Shown here one piece after another: positions 12,201 to 25,125 of a DNA stretch of 64,000 nucleotides. Both the position numbers and the translations under genes were made by a program. The stretch is from Hirudo medicinalis (taxonomy: Eukaryota; Annelida; Clitellata; Hirudinida; Hirudinidae), in NCBI GenBank assembly GCA_011800805.1, contig MPNW01000055.1:35694-99693 (forward strand), written 5' to 3'. Below the pieces are notes generated by a model. The model did no database searches, was not told where the DNA came from, and was given only the letters and a program-made list of their open reading frames with translations. Within the stretch, counting starts at the first letter, position 1, and the number at the start of each line of letters is the position of its first letter.

Positions 12201-13728
12201 TTCCGAAAGCATTGAGTCATTCAATCACTTCTCAATTTGCATGAAATATTTTTACAGTTTGTAAACTCTTTTATGACAATCCATGCTTTCACCACTTTTC
12301 CTTGCTGAGAACATAATGAATAAACTTCAAATATTGGCATGTTTTTGCAAGACGATTCATTCCTGCTTTTGGATCTTTTAAACACAGGAGTGTTTTTGCC
12401 AATTAAAGTTAAAAAGAAGAAAGTTCTACATTGAATAACAAACTTTCCACTGAATGAGATGCCATTGATTTCAGAGATATTTTGTTGCACGGACATCTCT
12501 TTTGATTGATTATAATTTTTTTATCAATAATTATTGGAAATCATATAAGTATTTCGAAAGCTAGTTAAAACTTATGCTTCCAATCAATGTTTAATAATTC
12601 CAATTAACTGTTTAGATCAGGACTTTCTTTGGATAAAATTGGAAAAGATCGTTATTGTTCAATGGAATTGCTGTTAAAATAAGAACTCTCAAACATAAAA
12701 TTACTTTTCCAACTGACTTCAGAATTGGCTTATTTCAGAGCAGCATTCGCACTACATAAGTTGTGACACCAGTTCTGGTTTTGTAGCAAGGATGCTCTCA
12801 GCGAGACGATTTTACTGCTTATCAGAGGAGTATTGTTAGGCGAGACTCTCAGAGGAATGTTGTTACACAAGACTCTCAACATCGAGTAGCCCCAGGATTG
12901 TTTTATTTAACCCGCAAAAAGTCGCGAAATTTTTGCTTATAGTAGTATTTTTTAATAAATAAACTGATGATTACAGTTGTCAAAACTCAACCTTAACTTA
13001 TTTAATTCAACAATCATTGTTTTACAAAGTTTTTAATTTTCAAACCAATTTTTTTTTATTTCTAAGTTTGTTTTTGCTGCTGTTCTAAAGGTTTGACTAT
13101 TCCAGTGAATATTACAATGGATCAGGTGTGTATCTATCAAGAAGGATTAGTTTAGCAGTAATATTTGACTGTAATAGGGGCAACAACCCCCTGAATCCTA
13201 TTGCCCTCCCCCAACCCATCCGACAAAAGCTGAAATGATGTCCTGCATGCATAAGAAAACGGCTCTTCTGCAATGCAAAAATGGCAAATACAACAAAAGT
13301 AAAAGCCACTGCAAACTTCGCCTTAATTAACAGATACAACAACTTGCCCCTAAAAAAGTTTGTTTTGTGGAGAGTGGCTTCAAAGTGCTCTGTTTGCACT
13401 TGGCAATTTCTGGGAGGTCCCTGGAAGACTGTAATGTCTCTCAATTGAATCATACATTCAATTGTTTACGGCACTTTTGAGCAGGTTATAAAATTAAAAA
13501 AACTTGTAGGTCTTATTGTACTTTGCACAATTTTTTTTTCTACTAAAAAAATGTCCATAATTTTTGCCATCACAAGCAATGATTACCAAAATAAACATTA
13601 AAACATTAAAGCGTTTATTCAACTTACGTAATAAAGTAAGATTTAAGTCATTTTTATTGGCTCAATTAGGGTACTACAAATATTTACAACCTTACAATGT
13701 CAAACAACATGTTTTGTTGGTTATTCCA
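9201..13728. other. Gene-poor stretch with ATC/GAT microsatellites
   Basis: No supported gene. It holds (ATC)n at about 9580-9601 and 9640-9690, and (AATG/GAT)n arrays at about 9815-9915. Unsupported open frames occur at 10098-10515, 11672-11946, 12221-12496 and 13112-13453. None shows a known motif or a convincing pair of splice sites. Confidence 0.45.
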
Positions 13729-13729
13729 G

Positions 13730-13853
13730 GGCATCATTTTGTATCGTTTATTTAAAGAGCAAAGACAACCAGGATTAAGTCCTGATTTTGTTGAATTCAT
13801 TGGCAACACATCCATCAATGATAGGAATCAAGAGGAATACGAGTTTCGCCTCC
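13730..13853 (+). CDS. Candidate internal exon of an unidentified gene
   Basis: A stretch bounded by a good acceptor (TTGGTTATTCCAG before 13730) and a donor (CTCCAG|GTTATT after 13853) is open in the frame reading GIILYRLFKEQRQPGLSPDF...EEYEFRLQ. The composition is that of an ordinary soluble protein and contains no repeat. I do not recognise the family. A possible downstream partner with acceptor TTTGTTCCTAG lies at 14238-14427. No other exons could be tied to it, so this may be a chance open frame or a fragment of a gene whose other exons I cannot read. Confidence 0.25.
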
Positions 13854-14237
13854 AGGTTATTTTTTCTACTACAAATTATTTTTAAAATCATTTTCTTGAA
13901 ACAAATTTATTTATCCGAATATTTTATAAAAACGAATGAAATACATAGTTTAATTGGATGAATTCCGAACAGAATTTTGAATTAACGAGAACTTCACAGG
14001 TCGTCTTTTTAAGAAACGGTGGTCCAATTAGAATTTACAAACTTTTTTCATTTTGAAGTGAAATAAAATTTAAAAATTAGTAATAATAACTGCACAAATT
14101 TACTTAACTAAATTTACTTAACTTGAGGTGAATAATTCAACTCTCCCGGTTATCTACTTGCTTTATTACAAATAATAATATCCTTAAAATATTAACATTA
14201 AAATATTAATTATTCAAAATGTTTATTTGTTCCTAGG

Positions 14238-14427
14238 AGTAATTATTTTTCCTTCAAAAAAAAAAAGTATTGACGATATCACGGCCATCTTCCGATCCGA
14301 AAGATCGATTCAAAAATTGTTTACACGATTGACAGGTCGGATGGTACAAACAGACGCGCGAGCCTTCGATTCTCATCGACAGAACACGAAACAAATTGTT
14401 GATAAATTGTCGAGCATTTCATCATAA
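14238..14427 (+). CDS. Candidate terminal exon, unidentified
   Basis: It follows an acceptor-like TTTGTTCCTAG and stays open to TAA at 14425-14427, encoding IIFPSKKKSIDDITAIFRS and a basic/Ser-rich C-terminus. It could be the last exon of the gene hinted at by 13730-13853, but the joining phase cannot be verified and no domain is visible. Confidence 0.2.
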
Positions 14428-15231
14428 AATAGGGGAAGATTGATGGAGTTTTTTTTTTTCTCTTTGGCTCGACGTGATTAATCAAGTCCTCGCGAAACGA
14501 TGACTGCTGAGAACACACGATTGATGATGTCAAACACGTCATTCCTTGTTTGTGTTTTGCAATAAACATTTTTATGTTGCGCTTTAAACGATTTAAATTA
14601 TTTATTTCTTAAATTAAATCCTATCTCTAACATTATATCTATGTAGTGATATCAAAACAACATTTAATACCACTGACATGTTGTAGACTGACTTCAGAAT
14701 TGTTAGCACCATCCATGCGATTGATATCTTTTTGACATCTAATCTCTTCATTCAAACTCGGTGTGTCTGACTTCACGCGGAACGTTCGGGGTTATCACGT
14801 GACATGTCACTGATGGACTCAACCTTCCACTTGCTTGGATTTAATCTCATCAGAGCCATCTGCCTCCATTTCCCGCCTCCCACGCATAAAAAAAAATTCA
14901 GTTTTGGACCTCTGACTTGTGACGGCATAAATTTAATAATAACGTTGCTACTATTAAAAAGCCATTTTTTGAAACTTCGCCTGATATAGTTTTTTTTTAT
15001 CTATTTTGATGAAAATACGAGATAAATACGAGAATACGAAATCGTTGTAACATCTTTTCGCTTCGAAATGAGGCTTTATTTATACTTTGGTTATTTGTTA
15101 TTTAATCTGCCGAATTTAATTAAATTAATTCATTAAACACGGCAATATTTTACAAGTTTCAACTAATACAAGTTGGAAACCTTATCGGAAAATACGGAAT
15201 TTCATTGACCAACTTTTAAAACATTTTGAAA
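14428..15231. other. Non-coding stretch
   Basis: Nothing recognised. It is AT-rich with several poly-A/T runs. Confidence 0.45.
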
Positions 15232-16697
15232 GTTTATCTCGGATTGTCCAAAATAAATACTGCATAAAAGAACTTTTTAGAAACACGCTTTCATTTCACC
15301 ACCAAAAAATGCACTAAAAGGAGGAAATAATTTTTCGATCTGAGACATATTAAAGGACGTGGGTAATATAAAATTATCTTGACTGAAAATAAAGGCATGG
15401 GGCTCACCATAATAAATTTCTTTATCAAATATATTAATATATATTGCTCCCTCCTCAATGAGGAAGCTGTTATTGAAATATTGAAGTCTCGTTGGATGAC
15501 ATCAAAGCTGTATAATTCTAGATAGCCATTGGCGTCAATTCTATTTCCGCTGGGGTTTTCAATCGGAAGTATTCTGGCGCTTCCATAGATACTATCACCT
15601 TCATTCATATTCCAATCTATTGCCAAGGTGTTCCATCTGCCAGGCGGTAGAATTGTAGCTCTAACATTATTAGCTAATACCGTAGCAGCACACTGGATTC
15701 CAGCACAACCTGAAATAAAGATATCATCAGATTGATGCCACGAAGCATGCACGATTCTCGAAACTTCTCCAATTGGCATACAGGCACTAGTCTCTCCAAC
15801 ATTGTTAGGTTGTGGCTCTATTTCTGTAACACGAGTAACATCTCCATCATTGAGTTGGACATTGTTGCTAATTGTTACGTCTCTATGTAATGGATTATTA
15901 GCTACTAGCCGTAACAAATCATAAATTCGAGATCGAGATATTGTACACTCTCTTGTATTGTCAAAAATTTCCAAATGCTCGGTCATGGCTGCGATTCCAG
16001 CGTTATCCGACGATCTTGGTAACGTATTCGGTAACTTCTCACCAACTTCAAAGGTGTCAAAAACAAAGAGCTTGTCCACGAAATCCGTATTGTCCAAATA
16101 GACCTGAGAGCTTAATGATCTTAATAAATTGTATGATTCTTGACAATAGCCGTTGCTCAGACTGTATTAGTTGGAGAATCACATCTGGAATGACACTTGG
16201 ATCCAAGTTGTTCCAGTATGCCTTCGGCGGCTATGTTCTTTGCTTGCTTGTAATGTGTTTCTTGCATATTTCAACTGTGGCACATTCTAAATAGTTCTGA
16301 TTTTTTCAATTCATCTGGGAAAGCTGAACAAACGAAAAATGAACGACAAAGCTTCTGTACTTGAATGACATGATGCGATCTGATTTCGATAGCATCTTTC
16401 GTACAGACATCACAAATTTAATCACAGAAGTTATTAAGCTTCTCTAAAGGTCCAGTAAAGGGCCGCAAGAGTTCCGGTGATTTTGCCTTATTCTGTTTGT
16501 TTAGCTCTAATCTTGCTTGGCGTTTCTCAGGTGCCTCAGCAGCTCTAAACGGTTTTTTTCTGGTAGAGCTGCTAGTTTTTCATTCGCTTGTCTTTTTCTT
16601 TATTCTCTTTCCTTGTCTAATCCAGCACGTTTTTCCTCATATTTTGTCTAGCCTTTTCTAATCGTCTTTTCCGTTGTGTAGCAGTTTCGGTTGTCAT
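15232..16697 (-). mobile_element. Decayed Helitron-like coding region (DUF6570-like plus cysteine protease)
   Basis: Reading the minus strand from ATG 16697, a Lys/Arg-rich start (TETATQRKRRLEKARQNMRK) is followed by stops and frame changes. Then comes YWNNLDPSVIPDVILQLIQS (about 16,225-16,165) and a GLFGQYGFRGQALCF-type segment, which match the conserved NNLDP...GGQ.G..G.....F region upstream of animal Helitron replicases. In the next frame (16097 downward) the protein reads EKLPNTLPRSSDNAG, then SWHQSDDIF, GIQCAA (candidate catalytic Cys, about 15,690) and GDSIYG. After another frame change comes IYINIFDKEIYYGEPHAFIF (candidate catalytic His, about 15,400). This order (PRS, ASWHQ, G.QC, GD.IY, H) is the cysteine-protease module often carried by such elements. 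No replicase or helicase is present. At least two frameshifts and several stops make it a dead fragment. The Helitron assignment is from recalled family patterns. Confidence 0.6.
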
Positions 16698-16734
16698 TGT
16701 TTATGGTTACTCTTTATATATATTTATATAATTA

Positions 16735-16758
16735 TTGCCACACTTTTATATATATATT

Positions 16759-16805
<47 letters not shown>

Positions 16806-16806
16806 T
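16735..16806. repeat. (TA)n microsatellite
   Basis: TATA-rich dinucleotide array with two copies of TTGCCACACTTT flanking it (about 16736 and 16805), so the TA run sits inside a short direct repeat. It lies immediately upstream (in minus orientation) of the Helitron-like region. Confidence 0.9.
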
Positions 16807-17232
16807 GCCACACTTTGCAAAACGAAACCTACCGCTACTAAATCGTCACGAGCTCGCAGCAAGATTGCCTAAATACTAAAATGCGACCTAATTAAATTGC
16901 CACCATAGGCTGACCTCAGCCTCAAGAACGCCCATTGGCTAACAAGAGAAAATTATAGGGATGGCTGTAACAAATTTGTTTTATTAAACTAAAACGAAGC
17001 CCTTCCACTGTCTAAAATACTGCATTGTCATCGAGAATACACATTTCTGGCAAGTTTCAGAACTTGGATACCAGGAAGTGGTCGAAAAATCGATTACAAG
17101 ATTTGACGCTTATACACGGGGCAAGTTAAATAAAAGCTTGCAAAAATTATAATAATTATTTATACTACTGTCATAGATATATGTATTTTATGTATTTAGC
17201 CGATATTTTGAGTGCTTATGTATCCGAATGGG

Positions 17233-17398
17233 ATGTGAAGGCACTTTTTAATCGATCTACCATTTATATAGCGCCCCTACCCGAGGGCGCTCCCTGGCGG
17301 TGATGGCTGGTTTGCGAACACGACACATTACGACTGTTGCTATTTCGACCGCATGTAGGAACGCAACGCATTCGGCCAACCTGCACGCCGTATAGTAT
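17233..17398 (-). repeat. tRNA-derived SINE copy (family A), inverted
   Basis: Reverse-complement counterpart of 5214-5374, matching from the GTGAAGGCACTTTTTAATCG flank through the ATTTATATAGCGCCCCTACC hairpin to the CATTCGGCCAACCTGCA start. Differences are scattered substitutions only. The shared sequence outside the SINE tail points to a copied larger unit or to a longer SINE consensus. Confidence 0.75.
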
Positions 17399-19740
17399 TG
17401 ATGACATAATAATACTGATAATGGTATGGGTAATGGTATTGATAATAGTATTGATATACTACTAATTTCAGTTCTATTAATAAGGATATGTTCATAATAA
17501 AACCTACCATCAGCCACTCATCCATCAGCCACTCAGGGGGAAGCAATATATTTCGTCGAAAGTTCTGCACTTCCTTCCGCACAGGAAGACATTTTCGTCT
17601 ATCAGCAGAATTTTTCTCTTCGAGAAACTTTCCTGGAAATATTGACAGGGATTTGATCGCTCTGGAGTTTATTGGTGGGTGGCATGGAATCGAGAGTCTC
17701 AGAGTCTCGAGTGCCATTCTTGGGAATAAAAACATTTGGAATCATTTTGCAGGAGAGTGAAAAATATGGAAGAGCAAATTGAAACCATTTTCACTTGTCA
17801 TCAGTAAAGTTCAAAGAATTATTTCCAGGATGATAATTTCTTGGAACGTTCAATGTTTGTATTTCTTCGGTTCATCAGAAACCTAAAGTTTCAAATTTCA
17901 AAACATGAGAGAAGTGCACGTGCTTGCAAAGGAACCCGATATTCTTCTCTCCGACATGCCGAAACTTCCTTATTTGATCTTCCACTGAAACAAATTCTTC
18001 CTCTGCAGAGGATTCTGAGATAAGAATTTCTTGAAGTGATGATGAATAGAAGAATGAGATGAAGAAGAGGAAGACGATGACTAGAGGTATGGAAAATCTC
18101 AAGTGGAACTTATGAGGTAGAGACATTGACTAAGGGCGGGAATTGCCATCAGGACTTTAAAGACGCAACAGCAGGAAATCATCCCATGTGATTAAAATCG
18201 AATGAATTGCCTGACGATAAGGCACTTATTCCAGTTTAAAATCGCTAATTGGCTGCTAATTAGCCTCTCCACAACTCCACGTCATCGCAAGTTTCATGTT
18301 CTCGGATAAATTGGATTTCATTGTGCCTGCTGTAATCCGCTGATGAGTTTTTAAAATTTATGATCGAATTTATAAGTACATAATAAACAATATTATTATT
18401 ATTATTATAATTAAATTTAATAATATTCACTCTATTATTAATGTTGTTGTTGTTATTATTATTATTTTTTCCTCCTCCGATCATTCATCCGTCTTTCCAG
18501 GCCTCCATGTTTGTGTATAAAATGTGTTTTATGTCCCGAATGAAGGAAATTGGAGACATGAAGTTTGCACAAAATAAATCAAAAACAACCCAATAGCAAT
18601 AAAAAAATACATATTTGTGAGAGTTATTATTATTACAAATAAATATCGTTATAAATTATTATTATAATTATTATTATTAAAAATAAATATTGTCATTATA
18701 TAAATAAGTCATATAAGTCAAATAAGTCATTACTATGATTACAGATACATATTAATTACTTTAGTTATTATTATTATTAAAAATAAATATCGGTATAAAT
18801 CATTATTATGATTACAGATAAAAATTAATTATTTTAATTATTATTAATCATCAGCTTAAAAATTTATATCGATGCAGAATTTGGATGTGTGTTGAAAATG
18901 TCCTCTGCCTGTGACACCACTTATGACGTCATTTGTGACGTTGAGATTCTTGTACTTATTGTACTTGTACTTATTTGTCATTTGTCTTGTTATGTTGCTG
19001 TTGGTATTACCATGTAGTGTATATTTTATGAAAATTACATTTTTACATTTGTAGTAAAACACCTTAGCCGTGTTATTCACAAAAATGGTGAATATTATTT
19101 GCCACACTTCGACCGAATATTTCATATATCATTTTTATTAGCAATAATTGTCAGCCTTTACTCGTGTTGTAAGTACAAGCCATAACAAGTGATGCTCAAG
19201 TACATTTATGATGCTATATTTGTGGCGCACTCGTCTTTAATGCAGACGATTATGCGTGGTTATGATCATCCTCTTTACCGAGCTGTAAATAATAATAAAT
19301 AATTTATCGGTCCATTTTCGCACTTAGAAATTAATTTATTTTTATTATTACCCATTTTAAAAAAATCAATTCTACTGATTTATATTTCGATTGCAAATCT
19401 GATGGAATTTAGCGGCCAGGTAAATAAGAAACAAGTTATAATGAAAATATAAAAAATGGAAAAGCGCATGCGCATAAAAAAGTTGCATCTCCATTTTCGC
19501 TCATCTTGACTGAGCGACCGGAAGTAGAAACTCTAAAAAATCTCCGAGCGACGAAACAAAGTTTTTATTGTGTTTGATGTTCGCCAATGAAATCGTAAAA
19601 CTTGTTGCAGAACGAAAAAGTTCTGTTATCGCTCAATAATTCTTCCTTGACAAATAATATAATTTTAATGCATAAATTTATTAAATTATGTTCTATGAAT
19701 TAATCTTGTATCCGCAACGAAACTAGGATTCAGTTTTAGT
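17399..19740. other. Non-coding stretch with ATT runs
   Basis: No supported gene. Overlapping open frames around 17340-17760 lie on opposite strands and show no motif. (ATT)n runs occur at about 18390-18460. A direct repeat of the AAAAATAAATAT...ATTATTATTA type occurs at about 18630-18840. Confidence 0.5.
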
Positions 19741-19826
19741 GGTTGTTGTTGTTGTTGCTGTTGCTATTGCTGTTGTTGTTGTTGCTGTTGTTGTTTTTGT
19801 TTTTGTTTTTGTTGTTGTTGTTGTTA
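19741..19826. repeat. (GTT/GCT/TTTTTG)n microsatellite
   Basis: Imperfect GTT array with GCT and GTTTTT variants, directly beside the tRNA-like fragment that follows. Confidence 0.9.
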
Positions 19827-19844
19827 CGTCCATCATATAACTTG

Positions 19845-19915
19845 ATGATTAGGACGCAAGGGCTTCGAATCCGTGCGTCCATCATGAGAGGGGGAAGTCT
19901 AAACCATTGGACCAT
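19845..19915 (-). repeat. tRNA-like SINE fragment (family B)
   Basis: The minus strand reads TGGTCCAATGGTTTAGACTT (A-box-like), then GCACGGATTCGAAGCCC (B-box-like) and TTGCGTCCTAATCATC. Word order and spacing match the fragment at 7058-7136. The acceptor arm does not pair convincingly, so this is a SINE head rather than a functional tRNA gene. Confidence 0.5.
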
Positions 19916-20606
19916 ATTTTAGTACAAAATAGCTCACTCGGACATGTTTGATTTTAGTTTCAGTTTAAAATGTTATCTAATTTATAATTCAATTAATTTA
20001 TTATAAGTATATTATAATTCAATTAATTTATTATAATTGTATCTTAATTCAACTGATTTCAATAAAGCTTTTATTCTATTTTTCGAATTAATTATAAATA
20101 ACATTTAAATACTCAGGGCTCAATTAAAAAAGCAAAAAAAAAAGAAATTCAATCTTTTTCGAACAATTTTAGTTGAAACTGTTTCTAAGAGATTAATTCA
20201 CATCATCTCAACTTCATTAACTTCATTAATAATATATTATATAATAAATCGTTACATAATACTTAGTTATAATAACTTCATTACAAATCAATCATAACTT
20301 CAATGCGAAAGACCCAGGACTGAGTTGATAATAAAGATAATAGAGTGGCCTAATAATCTCGATACTCACAAAATAAAGGCAGAATTAAGGCGTCCTTAAA
20401 AATGAATTCTTATTAAAATTTACGCTAAATTGGTAACATTCCCGATGGAATATTTATAAATAATAATTATTATAATACAATATAATTGGGATGAATGCAT
20501 AATAAACCTTCAGAAAATAATTCTCATTTATTTTTAATTATTTTTGGTCCAACTTTGATTTTGAAATTTTGCTAAGAAATTACTTGCTAAGGATTTTTGA
20601 TGTCTT

Positions 20607-20637
<31 letters not shown>

Positions 20638-21441
20638 AATCATTAATGCGTTTTTATTGTTTCTATTACTACTAATAATATTTTACATTAGTTTGTTTGA
20701 TAATAAAAATGAAAAACTTAAAATGATATGTTTATTTGACATGAAAAGTTTTCAAATTCGAAATTAAAAAATAAATAGATAACACCTCAATTGACGCAAT
20801 ATTTCCAAAACAATTCCTAAAACACCTCGGTTGTATTTGTTTGAATAATTTAGAATTCTTTCGTCATGCAATCCTGTCGAACATCATTTGGCATCATTTG
20901 ATTATTAATCAAAATACTTGTCAAACAAACAAATTGTGAGCGTCTGAGTCTTAAGATGAAATATCATCTTAAAAAGGCCTTTTGGTTCCTTGCATTTGTA
21001 AATAATCATTATTTAATAACAATAATAGTAGTGGTTACGTTATTGCAGTTGTGATGTAATACATAAATTTTGTAAGAAAACAAATTTGAGATTGTATTTT
21101 GATCTATTTTCAATTAATTCCACCAAATAATAATTCTGCATTCTTATTCTAACCATCGAAGCTGACAAAACTTTTTAAAAAACCTTATTTTGCAGGACTT
21201 GACAAACGTGCATTAACCGTACATTAATCTTTAATTAAACCTAATTACACTAATAAAAAAATTTAATCAAAATCAAATACATTCTCCAGCACAAACGAAA
21301 ATTGTTTGAGAACCATCGAAAAATATATTTGTGCAAATGAAGGACCACAAATAACTCGTTCACCTCTTGTTGTGAACTTGTCTCAAAAAACCGCACGAAA
21401 GCACGCGTTGAGAAGCGCACGTGGTTGTATTTCGTCGACTC
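19916..21441. other. Non-coding stretch
   Basis: AT-rich. It contains a short tandem duplication of a TAATTCAATTAATTTATTAT-type unit at about 19985-20035 and (ATT)n at about 20610-20638. No gene seen. Confidence 0.5.
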
Positions 21442-21516
21442 CTGATTTACTGATTTACTTATTTACTGATTTACTGATTTACTGATTTACTTATTTACTG
21501 ATTTACTGATTTACTG
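21442..21516. repeat. 8-bp minisatellite (TGATTTAC)n
   Basis: About nine tandem copies of TGATTTAC with a TTATTTAC variant recurring at regular intervals. Confidence 0.9.
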
Positions 21517-21617
21517 CCAACCGACTTCAATTTGCTGGAAACAGGTATTCTTTTAAGCGTGCATGTTATTCAATCACTTTAAAATGTTCTCTCTTAGAAA
21601 TTAACTATTGTAGAATT

Positions 21618-21818
21618 ACTATTATTATTGTTGTTGTTGTTGTTGTTATTGTTGTTATCGTTATCATTTTCAGTTATTACTATTATTATGATCATTATCA
21701 TTGTCATTATCATCATAATTATTATTAATATTGTTATTATTATTAATATTATTATTATTATCATTATTATCATCATCATCATTATTATCATCATCATTAT
21801 TATTTGTAGTTGTTATTA
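21618..21818. repeat. (ATT/GTT/ATC)n microsatellite
   Basis: Long imperfect trinucleotide tract. The hydrophobic or Asn-rich open frames on both strands are repeat artefacts. Confidence 0.95.
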
Positions 21819-22522
21819 GTTAGTTGTAGGTAATAGAATATTTGCAAATATTTTGAACAATACACCCGATTAAAAATTAATTGACTTTTATTAAGTTGCA
21901 TGAAATATGTCTAACATCTTCATGATGCTTTCTTGACAACATTTGCGATTTAATCTATAGCTTTTGTTAAAGTTTATCAAAATAATCATCAAAATGAGGC
22001 ATATATATAAGAAACACATTTGATAAATTCAACGAGAATGCAACCTCCACTCACGATCTTAGGATTTCAATTTCATCTTTTCCCGGTGAACGACTGAATG
22101 AATAAGAAAAGAAATGAAAATCATTGAAATCTTTCATTGGCTGGTTGGTCGGTTATTCTTATGACGTCACGAACCTCAATAAACATACACAATCAACAGC
22201 GATGAACCCGAACCATGGATTCCCGCTCTTTTTATATTTAGCCTGGCGGACAGAGCTCGCTAAGCCCGCCAATGAAAATGGATTTTTGTCGAATGCATTT
22301 TTGATTGTTGTGGCCGATGAGGTGTTTAATTTAATTATGAATATTAATGAGGGTCATGAATATTCACATCTTATCGAGTATTTATGTTCTTATTCGTGCT
22401 TTTATATTTATTTTAAATTATTTAATTGTTATTACTTCCTAACGACAGCTTGTCAATTTTATTGCATGCATCAGAAGCAGACATGTCATTGGACATAAAT
22501 AACATCTACATTAACATATCGA

Positions 22523-22579
<57 letters not shown>

Positions 22580-25125
22580 TGTCAATTAAATAATTTCTTC
22601 ATATCCTCATTGATAAATTCTTTTGATTTAAAATCATGGGTTGAAATCACAAAGAATCAAACCATGATTAGTTCAACCTCACCTCGGAAATGATGGACGA
22701 CTGAAAGGATTTGCACCAAGGGAGGAATGGGTTGGATGGCTTTCGTGGTGCAAACCTTTGTCTTGAGAAAAATATTTCGTTATTATTTGTATAAAATCAT
22801 ATATTACATAATTTATTGTTTTAATTCATATTATTCTATCCAAGTCTCAATGCAATTATTTTTAATCGACGTGTAAAAGTTACTTTGTCTGACTCGATTG
22901 ATACGATATTGAAAATCGTGAATTTACAATGAAATAATCAAAAAAAACGGGTTTCTAAGAAGTGCGATTCACTACACAGCAAAAACACATCGCAAAGGTT
23001 CAAAGAATTCTGTCTCTCAGTGCATAATCAGATGACTTGGGAGAATTGTTGCAGGGGACGACACAACTGAAAGTCGTCCAATGGACATTGCCTGGACCCC
23101 AGGTTAAGAATGGTTTATTGCCAGTTTCTAACGACCTGGCACTCCCTCAGTGACGTCATTTTTTCCTTGAAGTTCAAGTGAAAATGAACCTATAAATTGT
23201 CTTCAACTTTTGGCTCGCGTGAGAGAAATGAATTTTTAATCATTCCTTTTTAAACATTTTAAACCTCAACCAAGTTCAGAATTAAACCCTGAAATTCTTC
23301 GAAAACAGCGAATCATCAGAATTCCGAGACACGTGTTATTTGGTTGTCCCTTTACAAGGACTTGACAATATTGGTTCTGTTATGATGCTCTCAACTGTCT
23401 CCGTGCACCAGTTTTAAAATCTGAACCGTTCAAAGTTTTTTGACTGAACACAAGGACGATTAAGGAAGGTTTCTATTTAAAGATATTTTGATCTCTTCAG
23501 TCTATCGGATGTCAATCTATTTTCTGATGGAGTTTAAGTTGAGATGTAGCTTTTAAAAATGAGAATAACAAGTTATTGATTCCAAAAGCAGCCAAGTATT
23601 CAAACGTCACGAGAATGTCAGTGATCATTGATCTGAACAAATCAAGCATTTAAAGATTATGTCTTGGTTTTATGTTATGTTTTTATGTGTGGGCTGAAAA
23701 GATTTTGGATTGTCGTGTCACAATTAATGTAATAAGAACTCACCGAAAATCAATGCCGGTAATATTTTATTATTATTATCATCATCATCGTCGTCGTCGT
23801 CATCACCATTACTATTATTGTTTTTGTTGTTCTGTTAGTAATTAGTAGTTGATATTCACTCGCGTCGTAATTAACTAATTAAATCAATGTTTATGGCGCA
23901 ATGTCAGAGGATAAGAAATTAGCATTTACAAGAGGAAATGGAAGAAATTCTAAAAGAATACTTTTGAGAAAATGCAAGCGATGAAAAAGAATTCCAATAA
24001 ATTTGATGGCAGTGCCGAAGGCTTAGAGAAATTAACAAGTTTTTTTGCCCGGGTGGACTTTTTTATAAGCTATGAATTTTCTTGCATATAAAAGTTCCGT
24101 CATTGCCATTATTAAAGAAATTTTTCCAAAATAGTAATATTAAGTTATTGTAATAACATTAATCAATGAAATAATTATGGTTGAATCTTAGTGATAATTA
24201 ATATTAGTGAGATTAATATTAATATTAATATTAGTGAGATTTCCTTGTTTATTTGTTTCCGAGCAAGACAAATTAACAATGTAACTTTAAAAAGCTAGCA
24301 TTTTCTTGAGTTTATTGATGATCACATTTAATGTCGACAAGTATATTTATTTTTAAACTTAAATGTTCATAGAAAAAAACTCTGTTGTCTGATATGACAA
24401 AACTAATTACAGAATATTCAACTCAATTAAGACTATTTGAAGGATAATGTTTGATTTGATTATCACTAAAGTGACCATCAAATCCAACTCTTTAATTTCT
24501 CGAACGTTCATTTAAAACAAGGCTTCCATCTTAGCTTTTGCTTATTATCGCATCAGTCCAAGGTCACCAAGTAGGGGAGAATTGGGATGAAAGGACCACG
24601 CACTGAAATTTTGATTTTCTGAGGAAATATTCATTAGTATTAAAGTCCTAGTATAGAAATCACTCACTTGTTGGTAACGACCTCAAACGAGTCAAAAAAG
24701 TTAAAATTCTTAGCGCGGGGAATTATTTTCCACGGCTGCTCTTACAAGCTCGTGACATAGAAGGTTCATAGGCTCACTAACAAACATTAGATTCACAAAC
24801 GCATTAACCTTTTCAACCTTCACTGAGAAGCATCTTTAAGCTTCCTGCATTTGATTGAATGGTTTGCTTGTGGCAATCAGAAACAATGTTCATTTATTTT
24901 TATTCACATATTTTTCATGCTTTATGTTATCAGTTGATGATCACATAAGTGATTAAACATTCTATCAATTTACCAATAACTTTGACAAAAATACAATGAC
25001 ACATCTTTGAAAACAGCACCAGAAACCTTAGCCTTAACCTGGAATGAGCTCATGAAGTCACAATTTTAATGAAATGGTCCAAGATGACAACATTTTGATC
25101 GCAAAATATAATAAGACACCTAATA
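21819..25125. other. Gene-poor stretch downstream of ANKRD16
   Basis: No supported gene. (ATT)n at about 22525-22577; ATT/ATC/GTC repeats at about 23768-23822; a tandem TTAATATTAGTGAGA-like repeat at about 24190-24240. A plus-strand frame at 22124-22498 (124 codons) has no recognisable motif and AT-driven composition. Confidence 0.5.

Noticed and set aside
13112..13453. 113-codon minus-strand frame
   Set aside because: No family recognised and no supporting splice sites; composition is not distinctive.
22124..22498. 124-codon plus-strand frame
   Set aside because: No recognisable motif, no splice or conservation signal, AT-driven composition in a gene-poor stretch.
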